Shown here: positions 42,504 to 51,676 of the stretch, one piece after another
Layout of the letters: each line of letters begins with the position of its first letter
Position numbering within the stretch: the first letter of the stretch is position 1
Assembly: GCA_013289705.1 (NCBI GenBank)
Contig: JABCZM010000007.1
Coordinates: 1-64,000 of the forward strand
DNA: 64,000 bases
Origin: Candidatus Saccharimonadota bacterium
GTDB lineage: Bacteria; Patescibacteriota; Saccharimonadia; Saccharimonadales; UBA4665
Reading direction: 5' to 3'
Position numbers and translations under genes: made by a program
The notes under the pieces: model-generated
What the model was told of the DNA's origin: nothing
The model's database searches: none
What the model saw: the letters and a program-made list of their open reading frames with translations, nothing else

Positions 42504-43703
42504 CTATTTTCTGGTTAATACTACGAGCTCGCGGGCGACGATTTGGTCTTCTCGGTAGTAGAGGAGATCTTCGCTTTTGGCGTGCTCAAAACTTACTCGA
42601 TTATAGCCTAAGTCTTCCAGAGAGTCAATAAGGGGTAAATGTTTGAACTCGCCGGCCCTAATTTGCCAGGCGGGAATTGCGATGCAAAAGCGAGTGCCGG
42701 GCTTGGTTTGATTGGCAATATTGCGCAGAAATTTTTTGATGATGAGGTTGCAGTCGGTGGTGGTTTGGGCCAGGGTGGCGCCATCAGGGGTGCTGGTGAA
42801 GGGTTTGCCAAGGTAGGTTTCGCAGGCTACAACATCTGGAGCGGGCTGCCAGGCAAAGCTGGTAGCGTCACCTTGATCAAGCGAAAAGCTCGTATTTGTT
42901 AGCTTGAATTCGGTGGGCAACCACTCTAGGTTTGCTTTGGAATAGTCGATCATGCGGTTTTCTAGGTCTGTGCCGTAGACGCTGTAGCCCATTAGCATGG
43001 CTTCTTGGAGCACAACACCAGTGCCACAGAAGGGGTCAAGGATGGTGGTTTTGGCTGACGGTTTGGCATCGGCAACAGCGAGATTTGTGATGATTTGTGC
43101 TAATTTTGGCGGTAGCATGCCAACACGGGCGTCGCGCTTTGGGCGACCGCGGTCACGAAGGGTGTAGCCGTCGATATCTTGGACGTTCACGGTTTGGGCG
43201 ATGATGGTTTTGCCTGCTTCGTTACTGTCGTCTTTGATGATCACTAATTCCCAGCCGGTTGGGCCGGTGAGGTGGTTGTGGAGTACTTGGGCGCTATTGA
43301 GGGCTGGTTCTTGGTTTGGTGTTAGTCTGACCGATTTACCAACTTTACGCAGGGCTTTTTTGATGCTGAGGCCAGTCGCGAGGATGCGCGGGGTTGATTC
43401 GCTAAAACCGTAGGCGCTGATGCCAATTTGCACTTTGCCTTCTGGCAGGTAGCTGGCGTGTTCGGGCGAAACTTTTACGAGATATCGTTCTATTTGACCC
43501 CAGTTGGTCGTATCTAGGATTGTTAAAAGTTTACACAGTTTAATTGAGCCACCAAGTCGAGCAAAATGTACATCTGCGTGGGGCAGGCTCACGAGTGCCG
43601 CGTGTTCGCTTATTGGTTGAACCTGGGCTGCGCCAAACAGGCTTTCTGCTTCGGCAATGCCGAGTGCTGGTTGTCGTCCTAAAATGAGTATGCTTTGTTC
43701 CAT
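42504..43703 (-). CDS. Trm11/TrmG10-like tRNA guanine-N2 methyltransferase family protein
   Basis: About 399 residues. An N-terminal THUMP-like region is followed by a Rossmann methyltransferase with motif I ILDPFCGTGVVLQEAMLMGYSVYGTDLE. The expected DPPY/NPPY catalytic motif is replaced by ACETYLGKP, so the exact reaction is unsure. I use ATG 43703 (MEQSILILG), 9 bases after TATACT (43718-43713); an upstream ATG at 43724 would precede the -10 box. It is divergent from the flippase-like gene. Confidence 0.8.
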   Translation of the reverse strand: MEQSILILGRQPALGIAEAESLFGAAQVQPISEHAALVSLPHADVHFARLGGSIKLCKLLTILDTTNWGQIERYLVKVSPEHASYLPEGKVQIGISAYGFSESTPRILATGLSIKKALRKVGKSVRLTPNQEPALNSAQVLHNHLTGPTGWELVIIKDDSNEAGKTIIAQTVNVQDIDGYTLRDRGRPKRDARVGMLPPKLAQIITNLAVADAKPSAKTTILDPFCGTGVVLQEAMLMGYSVYGTDLENRMIDYSKANLEWLPTEFKLTNTSFSLDQGDATSFAWQPAPDVVACETYLGKPFTSTPDGATLAQTTTDCNLIIKKFLRNIANQTKPGTRFCIAIPAWQIRAGEFKHLPLIDSLEDLGYNRVSFEHAKSEDLLYYREDQIVARELVVLTRK

Positions 43704-43778
43704 GTTCTCATCAGTATAACGCATAGAGGCCTTTGTTTTTTCGGCACAAAGAAAGGATTATCGTATAATGGCTAGTTA

Positions 43779-44828
43779 ATGAGCGAAAAGTCGTATATTA
43801 GACGCAACTGGAAGCTAATTCTTAATATTGCCACTATCAGTGCAATGGTGATTCTTGCAATTGCGGTGCGTAAGCAATTGGTGCAGACCATTGAAAATCT
43901 GGGCAAGGTGAATGGCTGGGCGCTGCTGTTGATGATACCGATTGAGCTGCTGAACTATCATGCGCAAGCGAGGTTGTATCAACGTTTATTTGGCATGGTT
44001 GGCGAAAAGATTCGCTACCGATCGCTGTATCGGCTGTCGTTGGAATTAAACTTTGTGAACCACGTATTTCCTAGCGGTGGCGTAACCGGGATTTCGTACT
44101 TTGGGGTGCGCATGCTCAAGGGCGCTGATGTGAAGGGTGGCAAATCTACTATCGTACATTTTATGAAATTGGTGCTGGTGTTTGCGTCGTTTGAGGTTCT
44201 GCTGCTGCTTGGGATGCTGATTCTGGCGGCTGTGGGCAAGGCGAATAATCTGATTGTGCTGATTGGCGGCTCGCTGACAACGCTGCTGCTGGTGGGCACG
44301 ATATTGATGGCTTATATTGTCGGCGATCGGCAGCGAATTCAGCATTCGTTTGCGAACACCACACGATTTTTGAACCGGCTGATTCAGGTGGTGCGGCCAA
44401 AGCATCCCGAAACGATCAATATTGAGCGCCTGCGACCATTTTTTGATGAAATGCACGATAACTATAAGTTGTTTCAGTCGAAAACAGCTGAGCTGAAAGC
44501 GCCATTTTGGTATGCCATGGTGGCAAATATTACAGAGGTCGCGGCGGTCTATGTGGTGTATATTGCCTTTGGACATTATGTGAATGTTGGCGCGGTTATA
44601 TTGGCGTATGCGGTGGCGAATTTTGCCGGACTGGTATCGGTGCTACCAGGTGGCGTTGGCGTGTACGAAGCACTCATGACGGCAGTGCTGGTGGCTGGTG
44701 GCGTGCCAGCGGCGGTGAGTATTCCGGCGACCGTAATGTATCGAGTGGTGAACACGCTGTTGCAGGTGCCACCGGGTTATTATTTGTATCACAAATCGCT
44801 CACCAAACGTAATTACAACGAAGGATAG
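43779..44828 (+). CDS. Flippase-like (LPG synthase transmembrane/UPF0104) membrane protein
   Basis: 349 residues with about seven to eight hydrophobic segments. LNFVNHVFPSGGVTGISYFGVRML and NFAGLVSVLPGGVGVYEALMTAVL are signatures of the UPF0104/lysylphosphatidylglycerol synthase TM domain family. There is no soluble synthase domain, so it may flip or transport a lipid. TATAAT at 43764-43769 is 9 bases from the ATG. xseA follows in 2 bases. Confidence 0.85.
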   Translation: MSEKSYIRRNWKLILNIATISAMVILAIAVRKQLVQTIENLGKVNGWALLLMIPIELLNYHAQARLYQRLFGMVGEKIRYRSLYRLSLELNFVNHVFPSGGVTGISYFGVRMLKGADVKGGKSTIVHFMKLVLVFASFEVLLLLGMLILAAVGKANNLIVLIGGSLTTLLLVGTILMAYIVGDRQRIQHSFANTTRFLNRLIQVVRPKHPETINIERLRPFFDEMHDNYKLFQSKTAELKAPFWYAMVANITEVAAVYVVYIAFGHYVNVGAVILAYAVANFAGLVSVLPGGVGVYEALMTAVLVAGGVPAAVSIPATVMYRVVNTLLQVPPGYYLYHKSLTKRNYNEG

Positions 44829-44830
44829 CC

Positions 44831-45958
44831 ATGCCAGGTGATACGTCTCAAGACATCATATTTGGTGTCAGCGATTTTGTCGCCGTATTGAATCAAACCA
44901 TGGAATACGCCTTTCAGGGTGTGGTGGTGACGGGGGAACTGGCGAATTTTCGGGTTAGCAAGGGTAAGTGGGTGTATTTTGACCTAAAGGATGACTTTTC
45001 GAGTGTCAAATGTTTTGGGACGATTTATATGCTGCCTGGACCGCTAGAGGACGGCATGGTGTTGAACGTGCGCGCGGTGCCACGGCTGCACCAGCTGTAC
45101 GGCTTTAGCCTGAATATTAGCAGTATACAGCCAGTAGGCGAGGGCACAATCCGACGGGCTTCGGAACTACTGCAAGCAAAGCTAGCGGCCGAAGGCTTGT
45201 TTGACGAGAATCGCAAGCGAAGCCTACCGTATCCACCGTCGCGTATCGGGCTGGTGGCGTCGGGCGAATCCGCGGCGTATGTGGATTTTATGAAGATCTT
45301 GAACGCTCGTTGGGGTGGTATTGAGGTGGTGCATGCTGATGTCCAGGTGCAGGGCGAAGTAGCGCCGGGGCAAATTGTGGCCGCAATTGAGCAGCTAAAC
45401 GGTTTGGCCGAACCACCAGAGGCAATTATTGTGACACGGGGTGGCGGCAGCGCCGAAGATCTACAGGCCTTTAGCACCGAACAAGTCACGCGGGCGGTGG
45501 CGGCTAGTCGTGTGCCGACGCTGGTGGCGATTGGCCATGAGGTTGATATGAGTTTGGCCGAACTTGCTGCCGATACGCGAGCCAGTACACCGAGCAATGC
45601 GGCCGAATTATTGGTGCCCGATCGGACACAAGTACTATATAGTCTCAGAGAATCCCGCAAGCAGCTCGATCGTGGATTAATGGATATGATTATGGAGCGC
45701 AAACGATTGCTTCAGCAGTTTCGTAGCGATATGGAGCAATATATAACGCATTTTATAAAGCAGAAAAGGACGAATCTTACGGCAAGCGCGCAACTGTTGC
45801 ATGCACTGAGCCCGCAAGCGATTTTAGAGCGTGGTTACGCAATGATTTGTAAAAACGGAAAACTGGTTCGACGAGTCAGGGAGCTGGCCGAGCATGATAC
45901 TATACAAATAGTATTGAGTGATGGCAGCACAAGTGCGGTCGTGGATCGGAAGGGTTAA
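44831..45958 (+). CDS. xseA: Exodeoxyribonuclease VII large subunit
   Basis: 375 residues. The N-terminal OB-fold (VVTGELANFRVSKGKWVYFDLKDD) and catalytic core (IGLVASGESAAYVDFMKI, VTRGGGSAEDLQAF, VPTLVAIGHEVDMSLAELAADTRASTPSNAAEL) are clear. It degrades single-stranded DNA with the XseB subunit encoded 3 bases downstream. GAAGGATAG precedes the ATG. Confidence 0.95.
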   Translation: MPGDTSQDIIFGVSDFVAVLNQTMEYAFQGVVVTGELANFRVSKGKWVYFDLKDDFSSVKCFGTIYMLPGPLEDGMVLNVRAVPRLHQLYGFSLNISSIQPVGEGTIRRASELLQAKLAAEGLFDENRKRSLPYPPSRIGLVASGESAAYVDFMKILNARWGGIEVVHADVQVQGEVAPGQIVAAIEQLNGLAEPPEAIIVTRGGGSAEDLQAFSTEQVTRAVAASRVPTLVAIGHEVDMSLAELAADTRASTPSNAAELLVPDRTQVLYSLRESRKQLDRGLMDMIMERKRLLQQFRSDMEQYITHFIKQKRTNLTASAQLLHALSPQAILERGYAMICKNGKLVRRVRELAEHDTIQIVLSDGSTSAVVDRKG

Positions 45959-45961
45959 TAT

Positions 45962-46165
45962 ATGGCGCAAAAAAAGATAGATTATAAAGAGTTAAATTCG
46001 GATCTTGAAGATATTTTGCTGGCACTGCAACAACCAGACTTGGATGTTGATGAGGCAATGGCCAAATATGAGCGTGGGCTGGCGCTAGTGACGTTACTTG
46101 AAGATCATTTAGAGAATGCCGAAAACACTGTTAGTAAGCTCAAAGCGCAGCTGGACGTTAGCTAG
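45962..46165 (+). CDS. xseB: Exodeoxyribonuclease VII small subunit
   Basis: 67 residues: DYKELNSDLEDILLALQQPDLDVDEAMAKYERGLAL and the helical rest match XseB. It binds XseA in multiple copies to form ExoVII. It starts 3 bases after xseA stop and is directly followed by a methyltransferase gene. Confidence 0.93.
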   Translation: MAQKKIDYKELNSDLEDILLALQQPDLDVDEAMAKYERGLALVTLLEDHLENAENTVSKLKAQLDVS

Positions 46166-46168
46166 CTA

Positions 46169-46660
46169 ATGTTGTTTGTAGGCTTGGCACTGCTGTTTTT
46201 GGTGGCTTGTTTTAGCTTCGTATTGCTGTTTGGTGCACCCTATTTGCCAACGATGTCCAAACAGGTACAGATTGCTATGGATATGGTGGGTTTAAAACCC
46301 GGCCAGACGTTGTTAGAACTGGGTTGCGGTGATGGCAAGGTGTTAATTGCTGCCGCACGACGTGGTTGGCGAGTGGTTGGCTATGAACTGAACCCACTCT
46401 TGGTACTGGTGTGCAAAGTGCGTACTTGGCGCTACCGTAAGCTGGTAGTGGTTAAGTGGGGTAATTTTTGGACTCAGGATTGGCCTGCTGCCGATGGCAT
46501 CTTCGTGTTTGTATTGCTGCGACAGATGAAGAAATTGGATAAAAAAATTATGCAATCGACGAGTAATCCAGTCAAATTGGTGAGCTTTGCGTTTGAGGTG
46601 CCAAACAAAAAACCAATCAAAAAAAGCCCACACGGTGTCTACCTTTACAGATATAACTAG
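46169..46660 (+). CDS. Membrane-anchored class I SAM methyltransferase
   Basis: 163 residues. One N-terminal helix (LFVGLALLFLVACFSFVLLFGAPYL) leads into a methyltransferase core with LLELGCGDGKVLIAAARRGWRVVGYELNP. This arrangement resembles the FAM173/ATPSCKMT family of lysine methyltransferases. The target is unknown. It follows xseB by 3 bases, so it is likely in the same operon. Confidence 0.8.
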   Translation: MLFVGLALLFLVACFSFVLLFGAPYLPTMSKQVQIAMDMVGLKPGQTLLELGCGDGKVLIAAARRGWRVVGYELNPLLVLVCKVRTWRYRKLVVVKWGNFWTQDWPAADGIFVFVLLRQMKKLDKKIMQSTSNPVKLVSFAFEVPNKKPIKKSPHGVYLYRYN

Positions 46661-46716
46661 CGACACTTTTCCGGATCGCTTGAAACCTGGCGTTAATTTC
46701 GGTACTATTACCACTA

Positions 46717-47391
46717 ATGGTTAAGAACATTGCTAAAAATCAGGCCGGCCGCGTTAGTGTGCTGATCTTTCCGCTAATTTTTGTGATTCTGTTATTAATT
46801 GGAGCGGTATCGTTTGCTGCTTGGGCCTTTACTGGTCGCCAAGACTTCAAAAACAATGTTGATCAGAAGGTCGCAGTGGCCGTGAACAACGCGCTGAAGG
46901 TTGAAGACGCCAAGAAAGACGCTCAATTTAGCCAGGATTACAAAAAACCACTGAAGCAATATACCGGACCATCAGCCTACGGCAGTCTTAAATTGCAGTA
47001 TCCAAAAACCTGGAGCGCGTATATTGATGAAACCGATAACGGTGCTACTGGTTTAAACGGTTATTTTTATCCAGATTTTGTGCCAACGTTAAACAATCCG
47101 GCAAATTCATACGCCTTGCGTGTGCAAGTGGTAAATCAAACATACGCAACGGTACTCAAGACGTTAAGTGGTTATGTGTTGTCACAGCGGTCAGTTATTA
47201 CGCCATACAGCTTGCCGAGCTTAAAGAATGTTGTCGGATCACGCGTCGAAGGCATTGTTATCTCTGGCAAAGTGGGTAGTATGGTGTTACTGCCACTGCG
47301 TGATAAAACACTGGAACTTTGGACCGAAGCGGCGCAATTTGATGACGATTTCAACAATATCATTTTGGCAAATGCGAGTTTCTCGCCCTAA
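46717..47391 (+). CDS. Unknown membrane-anchored protein, 224 residues
   Basis: I do not recognise this gene. One N-terminal helix (VSVLIFPLIFVILLLIGAVSFAAWAF) anchors an extracytoplasmic domain that contains LQYPKTWSAYIDETDNGATGLNGYFYPDF, a pattern common in small exported unknowns of Gram-positive-like organisms (PsbP-like beta sandwiches). TACTAT at 46703-46708 is 8 bases before the ATG. Confidence 0.7.
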   Translation: MVKNIAKNQAGRVSVLIFPLIFVILLLIGAVSFAAWAFTGRQDFKNNVDQKVAVAVNNALKVEDAKKDAQFSQDYKKPLKQYTGPSAYGSLKLQYPKTWSAYIDETDNGATGLNGYFYPDFVPTLNNPANSYALRVQVVNQTYATVLKTLSGYVLSQRSVITPYSLPSLKNVVGSRVEGIVISGKVGSMVLLPLRDKTLELWTEAAQFDDDFNNIILANASFSP

Positions 47392-47486
47392 CATAATCTT
47401 GTTACTATTTGTCCTTCTTAATCGGTGCTATACTTGAACTAACTTTGATTTATAGGGTAAGTTAAGAGTTCTAGAGGGGTACGCAC

Positions 47487-48215
47487 GTGCAGCAGGCGAG
47501 GGAGCGAGGGGTGGCTTCGGAGCAGTTGTTGCTTTCTATCGCTGAGCAGTTGAAGATGCCGCTCCTGCAGATCGCCCGACGGGCTGAGCTTTCGATTTTA
47601 CAAGACAGTACCGAGGGCCTAAAAGAGATGCAGACGACGGCCGATATGGCGATTCGGCTGCTTGATAATTACTTGTTTGGGACGCGCTTGGCATTGGAAA
47701 GCGAATATCAATTACAGATGGAACCGGTGTCAATTTCTTCGATCTTGTACGATACGGGGCAGCAACTGGATGCGATGGCGAAGTTGTATGGTGTGGAGTT
47801 GCGGCTGAATCTGGGTGGCAAGTTTGGCCCTGTTATGGCGCATCGTCAAGGCTTACAGTCAGCCTTGGTTTCGCTGGGTTATTCGCTGATTGAGGCCTTA
47901 CCAAGCCTGCATACTAATAAGGCTGACACGAAGCTGAAACTGGAGCTAGCCGCGCATCGTTGTCGCTACGGGGTGGTTGCTGGACTGTATTCTGAAGCCG
48001 AGCAATTAACCGCCGAAGCATTACGCCAAGGACGAAAACTGAACGGTCGTGCTCGCCAGCCGCTGGCGACGTTAACGCACAGTAGCGGTGCGGGTGTATT
48101 TGTGGCTGACGCAATTTTGCAGGCTATGGACGCCGAGCTAAAAGTTTCACGACATCATAATTTATACGGCTTGGGGACTATCCTGCATCCTAACATGCAG
48201 ATCCAATTAGTATGA
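47487..48215 (+). CDS. Degenerate histidine kinase-like protein (pseudokinase)
   Basis: 242 residues. LLLSIAEQLKMPLLQIARRAEL is the HisKA helix, but the phospho-accepting His of the HELRTPL box is Glu (about residue 20). The rest keeps the length of an ATPase domain but the N, G1 and G2 boxes are not seen; only SSGAGVFVADAILQAMDAEL resembles the final part. The start is GTG 47487 after GAGGGG. It overlaps the next receiver gene by 4 bases. Confidence 0.7.
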   Translation: MQQARERGVASEQLLLSIAEQLKMPLLQIARRAELSILQDSTEGLKEMQTTADMAIRLLDNYLFGTRLALESEYQLQMEPVSISSILYDTGQQLDAMAKLYGVELRLNLGGKFGPVMAHRQGLQSALVSLGYSLIEALPSLHTNKADTKLKLELAAHRCRYGVVAGLYSEAEQLTAEALRQGRKLNGRARQPLATLTHSSGAGVFVADAILQAMDAELKVSRHHNLYGLGTILHPNMQIQLV

Positions 48216-48595
48216 ATGTATTACTTATCGAGCCAGATAGATTATTGGTGCAGACTTATGCTCAGGCTCTGGAGCGCGACGGCCACGTTGTGGTGGTTGT
48301 GGGCACGGCGCAGGCCGCAATTCACGCGGCCGATGAACGCAAGCCGGAGCTGGTGATCTTGGAAATGCAGTTGGTGAGCCATAGCGGTGTTGAATTTTTG
48401 TATGAATTTCGGTCGTATGATGACTGGCAGGCCATTCCGGTTGTGGTGCTCAGTCAGGTGCCACCAGGCGAATTTATCGACAGCTGGGGTTTACTGCAAG
48501 GCGAGCTTGGTGTCAAAAAGTATCTCTATAAACCACGCACCAAACTCGAAAAACTGCTGCGAACAATTGGCGAGTTTGAGCAAGTTAAGGCGTAA
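48212..48595 (+). CDS. Receiver-domain protein with Asp replaced by Glu
   Basis: 127 residues of CheY-like sequence: LLIEPDRLLVQ, then LVILEMQLVSHSG, VVVLSQV and KYLYKPRT. The phospho-acceptor is E51 instead of Asp, and the first acidic pair is reduced. A Glu here often mimics the phosphorylated state. It is translationally coupled to the kinase-like gene, so the pair may signal by binding rather than phosphotransfer. Confidence 0.85.
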   Translation: MNVLLIEPDRLLVQTYAQALERDGHVVVVVGTAQAAIHAADERKPELVILEMQLVSHSGVEFLYEFRSYDDWQAIPVVVLSQVPPGEFIDSWGLLQGELGVKKYLYKPRTKLEKLLRTIGEFEQVKA

Positions 48596-48604
48596 GGTAC
48601 GGTT

Positions 48605-49294
48605 ATGAGGCAACTCGTAACAACCGGCATTGTGCTGGGACGGACCGATTATGGCGAGGCTGATCGAATTTTGACACTGCTGACGCCCGATCATGGCAAA
48701 CTGCGCCTGATGGCAAAAGGTGTGCGGCGGATTAAATCAAAATTAGCGGGCGGCATTGAGTTATTCAGCGTCAGTGATGTGACGTTTATTAAAGGCAAGA
48801 GCGATATGGGCACACTGGCTTCATCACGGTTGATCAAGCATTATGGCACCATCGTGCAGGATATTAATCGGACAATGGTTGGTTACGATCTAATTAAAAC
48901 GCTCAACAAAGCAACCGAAGACAACCCAGAAGCCGAATATTTTCATCTGTTAGAGCAAGCATTCGAGGCACTCGATGATGCAGCTGTAGATTTGCAGTTG
49001 GTGCAATTATGGTTTGCGATTCAGCTGCTGCGTTTTGCTGGGCATTCACCAAATCTTAAAACCGATACGGCGGGCAACAAGCTCGATATCCGCGGCAGTT
49101 ATGATTTTAGTTTTGACGATATGGCATTTACTGCTCGGCCAGACGGCCATTTTACGGCCAATCACATAAAGTTTTTAAGATTGATATTTAGTGGCAACCA
49201 ACCAAAAGTGCTACAAAAACTGGTAGGCAGCGAGCAGTTGAGCTTAGACTGCAAAGCGCTGGTGCAGGGCTTAACGCAATCGGTACGAATCTAG
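48605..49294 (+). CDS. recO: DNA repair protein RecO
   Basis: 229 residues: TTGIVLGRTDYGEADRILTLLTPDHGKLRLMAKGVRRIKSKLAGGIELFS is the typical OB-fold opening, followed by a helical domain. The zinc-binding Cys of many RecO proteins are absent. RecO loads RecA with RecR. It starts 9 bases after the receiver gene. Confidence 0.92.
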   Translation: MRQLVTTGIVLGRTDYGEADRILTLLTPDHGKLRLMAKGVRRIKSKLAGGIELFSVSDVTFIKGKSDMGTLASSRLIKHYGTIVQDINRTMVGYDLIKTLNKATEDNPEAEYFHLLEQAFEALDDAAVDLQLVQLWFAIQLLRFAGHSPNLKTDTAGNKLDIRGSYDFSFDDMAFTARPDGHFTANHIKFLRLIFSGNQPKVLQKLVGSEQLSLDCKALVQGLTQSVRI

Positions 49295-49337
49295 CTCTCG
49301 TATTCTGGTGGGCGACACGGTATAATTCAGGCTAACT

Positions 49338-50744
49338 ATGAGTGATGTTAGTCTAGAAGATATTGTTAGCCTATGTAAGCGCCGCGGGTTTATTTATCCG
49401 GGGTCTGATATTTATGGGGGTTTAAGTGGAACGTGGGACTATGGACCGCTGGGTGTGCAGCTCAAACGTAACATTTCCAATCTGTGGTGGAAGACGTTTG
49501 TCGAAGACCGCGATGATATGTACGGGATTGATGCGGCCATTCTGATGAACCAAAAAGTTTGGCAGGCTAGCGGACACGTTGGTGGGTTTAATGACCCGTT
49601 GTTTGAGTGTAATAACTGTAAAAATCGTTTCCGAGCCGATCATTTGGTTGAAAACTGGATTGATGCTCATCCGGACAAATTAAATGCGGTTATTCACGAA
49701 GCATATAACCAAAGTCCGGAAACTTTAAATCACTATAAAAACTTGTACAAGATGGCCTGTCCCAATTGTGGCAAGCAAGAACTCAGCGACGTGCGCCAAT
49801 TTAACATGATGTTCAAAACCCATGTTGGCGCGGTAGAGGACGAAACCAGCGTGAGCTACTTACGGCCAGAAACGGCTCAGGGCATGTTTGTGAACTTTAA
49901 AAACGTTGTCGATAGCTTTTACCCGGATGTGCCATTTGGTATGGCGCAGATTGGTAAAGCCTTCCGCAACGAAATCGCCCCACGCGATTTTATTTTCCGT
50001 GTGCGCGAACTTGAACAGATGGAGATTGAATACTTTGTGCAGCCAGACGGTTGGCGCGAGCAGTTTGATTATTGGCTTGATCAGCAAAAGCAGTTCTTGA
50101 TTGGTCTAGGGCTGGCCGAAGAAAAAATCCACCAAGTAGAAATTGGGCCGGACGACCGCGCTCACTACAGCAAACACTCCGTTGACACCGAATTTGATTT
50201 TCCATTTGGCCAAAAAGAACTACTTGGTTGTGCGTACCGTACCGATTACGACCTGAGCAAGCACCAGGCTGCATCTGGCAAAAACCTAGAATATCGGCCA
50301 AAAGATGGCGGTACACCATACATTCCACACGTTATTGAGCCAACCTTTGGTTTGGATCGCTTATTCTTGGCGGTTGTTGCATCGGCTTACTGCGAAGACG
50401 AAGTCAACGGCGAAAAGCGCTCATTCTTGAAGCTGCCTGCACACCTGGCGCCGATTAGTGTCGCCGTTTCACCACTGCTCAAAAACAAACCAGAACTGGT
50501 TGCTAAGGCAAAAGAAGTCTTCGCTATGCTCAAAAAAGAATTCGGCAGTGTTACCTGGGATGATAACAGTAACGTCGGCAAACGCTACCGCCGCAGCGAT
50601 GAAATCGGGATTCCATACCACGTCACTATCGACTTCGACACGCTGGAAGGCGACAATGCTGGCACCGTCACCGTCCGAAACCGTGACACCACCGAACAAA
50701 CCCGGGTTGGTATCGAAGATTTAGTAGCTAATTTGGCACTGTAA
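49338..50744 (+). CDS. glyS: Glycyl-tRNA synthetase, single-chain (alpha2) type
   Basis: 468 residues of the class II dimeric type. CNNCKNRFRADH and CPNCGKQELSD form a zinc site; TSVSYLRPETAQGMFVNF, AQIGKAFRNEIAPRDFIFRVREL (motif 2) and PHVIEPTFGLDRLFLA (motif 3) are present, then an anticodon domain. TATAAT at 49321-49326 is 11 bases before the ATG. The next gene overlaps its stop by one base. Confidence 0.96.
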   Translation: MSDVSLEDIVSLCKRRGFIYPGSDIYGGLSGTWDYGPLGVQLKRNISNLWWKTFVEDRDDMYGIDAAILMNQKVWQASGHVGGFNDPLFECNNCKNRFRADHLVENWIDAHPDKLNAVIHEAYNQSPETLNHYKNLYKMACPNCGKQELSDVRQFNMMFKTHVGAVEDETSVSYLRPETAQGMFVNFKNVVDSFYPDVPFGMAQIGKAFRNEIAPRDFIFRVRELEQMEIEYFVQPDGWREQFDYWLDQQKQFLIGLGLAEEKIHQVEIGPDDRAHYSKHSVDTEFDFPFGQKELLGCAYRTDYDLSKHQAASGKNLEYRPKDGGTPYIPHVIEPTFGLDRLFLAVVASAYCEDEVNGEKRSFLKLPAHLAPISVAVSPLLKNKPELVAKAKEVFAMLKKEFGSVTWDDNSNVGKRYRRSDEIGIPYHVTIDFDTLEGDNAGTVTVRNRDTTEQTRVGIEDLVANLAL

Positions 50745-51118
50745 TGGGTTCTTTTATTGAACTAAATGACACACTGCGAATTACTAAAGCTCAAGGTTTT
50801 CCGGCGGAGCTTGATGTTGCTCAACATCAGCAAAATCCCTATAGTTTTACTGATGTTGAGGATAAAGTTTTTATGTTCACGGCCAAAGAAAAGATACGAG
50901 TCTATCACCAGCCGCCAGTGCGTAATTTTCTGGTAGAGGAACTGGACGGCAAGTGGTTGTACTGGGGTTTGTGCCACATTCTTACGATCAATCACGACTA
51001 CATCAATGGTGTGACAAGTGGCACATACAAAATCATTCGCTTGAATAGCCCGGAAGAAATGAAGCAAGCCTTCGAACTTGTCGACTCTCGCCCGGAGCTT
51101 AATTATTTTAAGTCATGA
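50744..51118 (+). CDS. Unknown small protein, 124 residues
   Basis: I do not recognise the family. It starts at TAATG overlapping the glyS stop and ends overlapping the hydrolase start, so all three are coupled. The sequence is soluble and beta-rich (KVFMFTAKEKIRVYHQPPVRNFLVEELDGKWLYWGLCHILTI), like small proteins that bind ligands. Confidence 0.75.
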   Translation: MGSFIELNDTLRITKAQGFPAELDVAQHQQNPYSFTDVEDKVFMFTAKEKIRVYHQPPVRNFLVEELDGKWLYWGLCHILTINHDYINGVTSGTYKIIRLNSPEEMKQAFELVDSRPELNYFKS

Positions 51119-51669
51119 AAAAGGCAGTAATTTTACATGGGACGGACGCAAATCCGGAGGCGAATTGGTTTCCTTGGTTGAAGGAAAAGTTAGAAGCTGA
51201 GGGCTATGAGGTTTGGGTGCCGTTATTGCCGGAAAATCATACACCCAACAGAGATGTTTACGCTGAATTTTTGTTGCAGAGTGACTGGGATTTTGTGGAT
51301 AATATTGTGGTGGGGCATTCGTCTGGTGCCGTTGAAGTATTGAATTTATTGATGGACGAGCGTTGCCCAAAGATCAAATTGGGTGTGCTGGTTTCGGCTT
51401 GGGATCACGGTGTGCCGACGGGCATGGAAGCTTCGCAGTTTGCAAATCTATTTCCGCCAACCGGCTTTGACTTCGAACGCATTAAGCAAAAGGCCGATGG
51501 ATTCGCATTTTTACACGCAGTTGATGACCCATATTGTCCAATCGAGCAGGCTGAATATCTGGCAAGGCAAACGAGTGCGCCGCTGATGGTTATAGAAAAA
51601 GGTGGCCACCTTGGTGCCGGCTTCACCGAACTCCCCGAACTCTGGCAGATTCTTGAGCCAATGGTATGA
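51115..51669 (+). CDS. RBBP9/YdeN-family serine hydrolase
   Basis: 184 residues, alpha/beta hydrolase with ILHGTDANPEANWFPWL, nucleophile Ser in VVGHSSGAVEVL, Asp in AVDDPYCP and His in EKGGHLGAG. Substrate unknown. It overlaps the upstream gene by 4 bases. Confidence 0.88.
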   Translation: MKKAVILHGTDANPEANWFPWLKEKLEAEGYEVWVPLLPENHTPNRDVYAEFLLQSDWDFVDNIVVGHSSGAVEVLNLLMDERCPKIKLGVLVSAWDHGVPTGMEASQFANLFPPTGFDFERIKQKADGFAFLHAVDDPYCPIEQAEYLARQTSAPLMVIEKGGHLGAGFTELPELWQILEPMV

Positions 51670-51676
51670 TGGCAAC

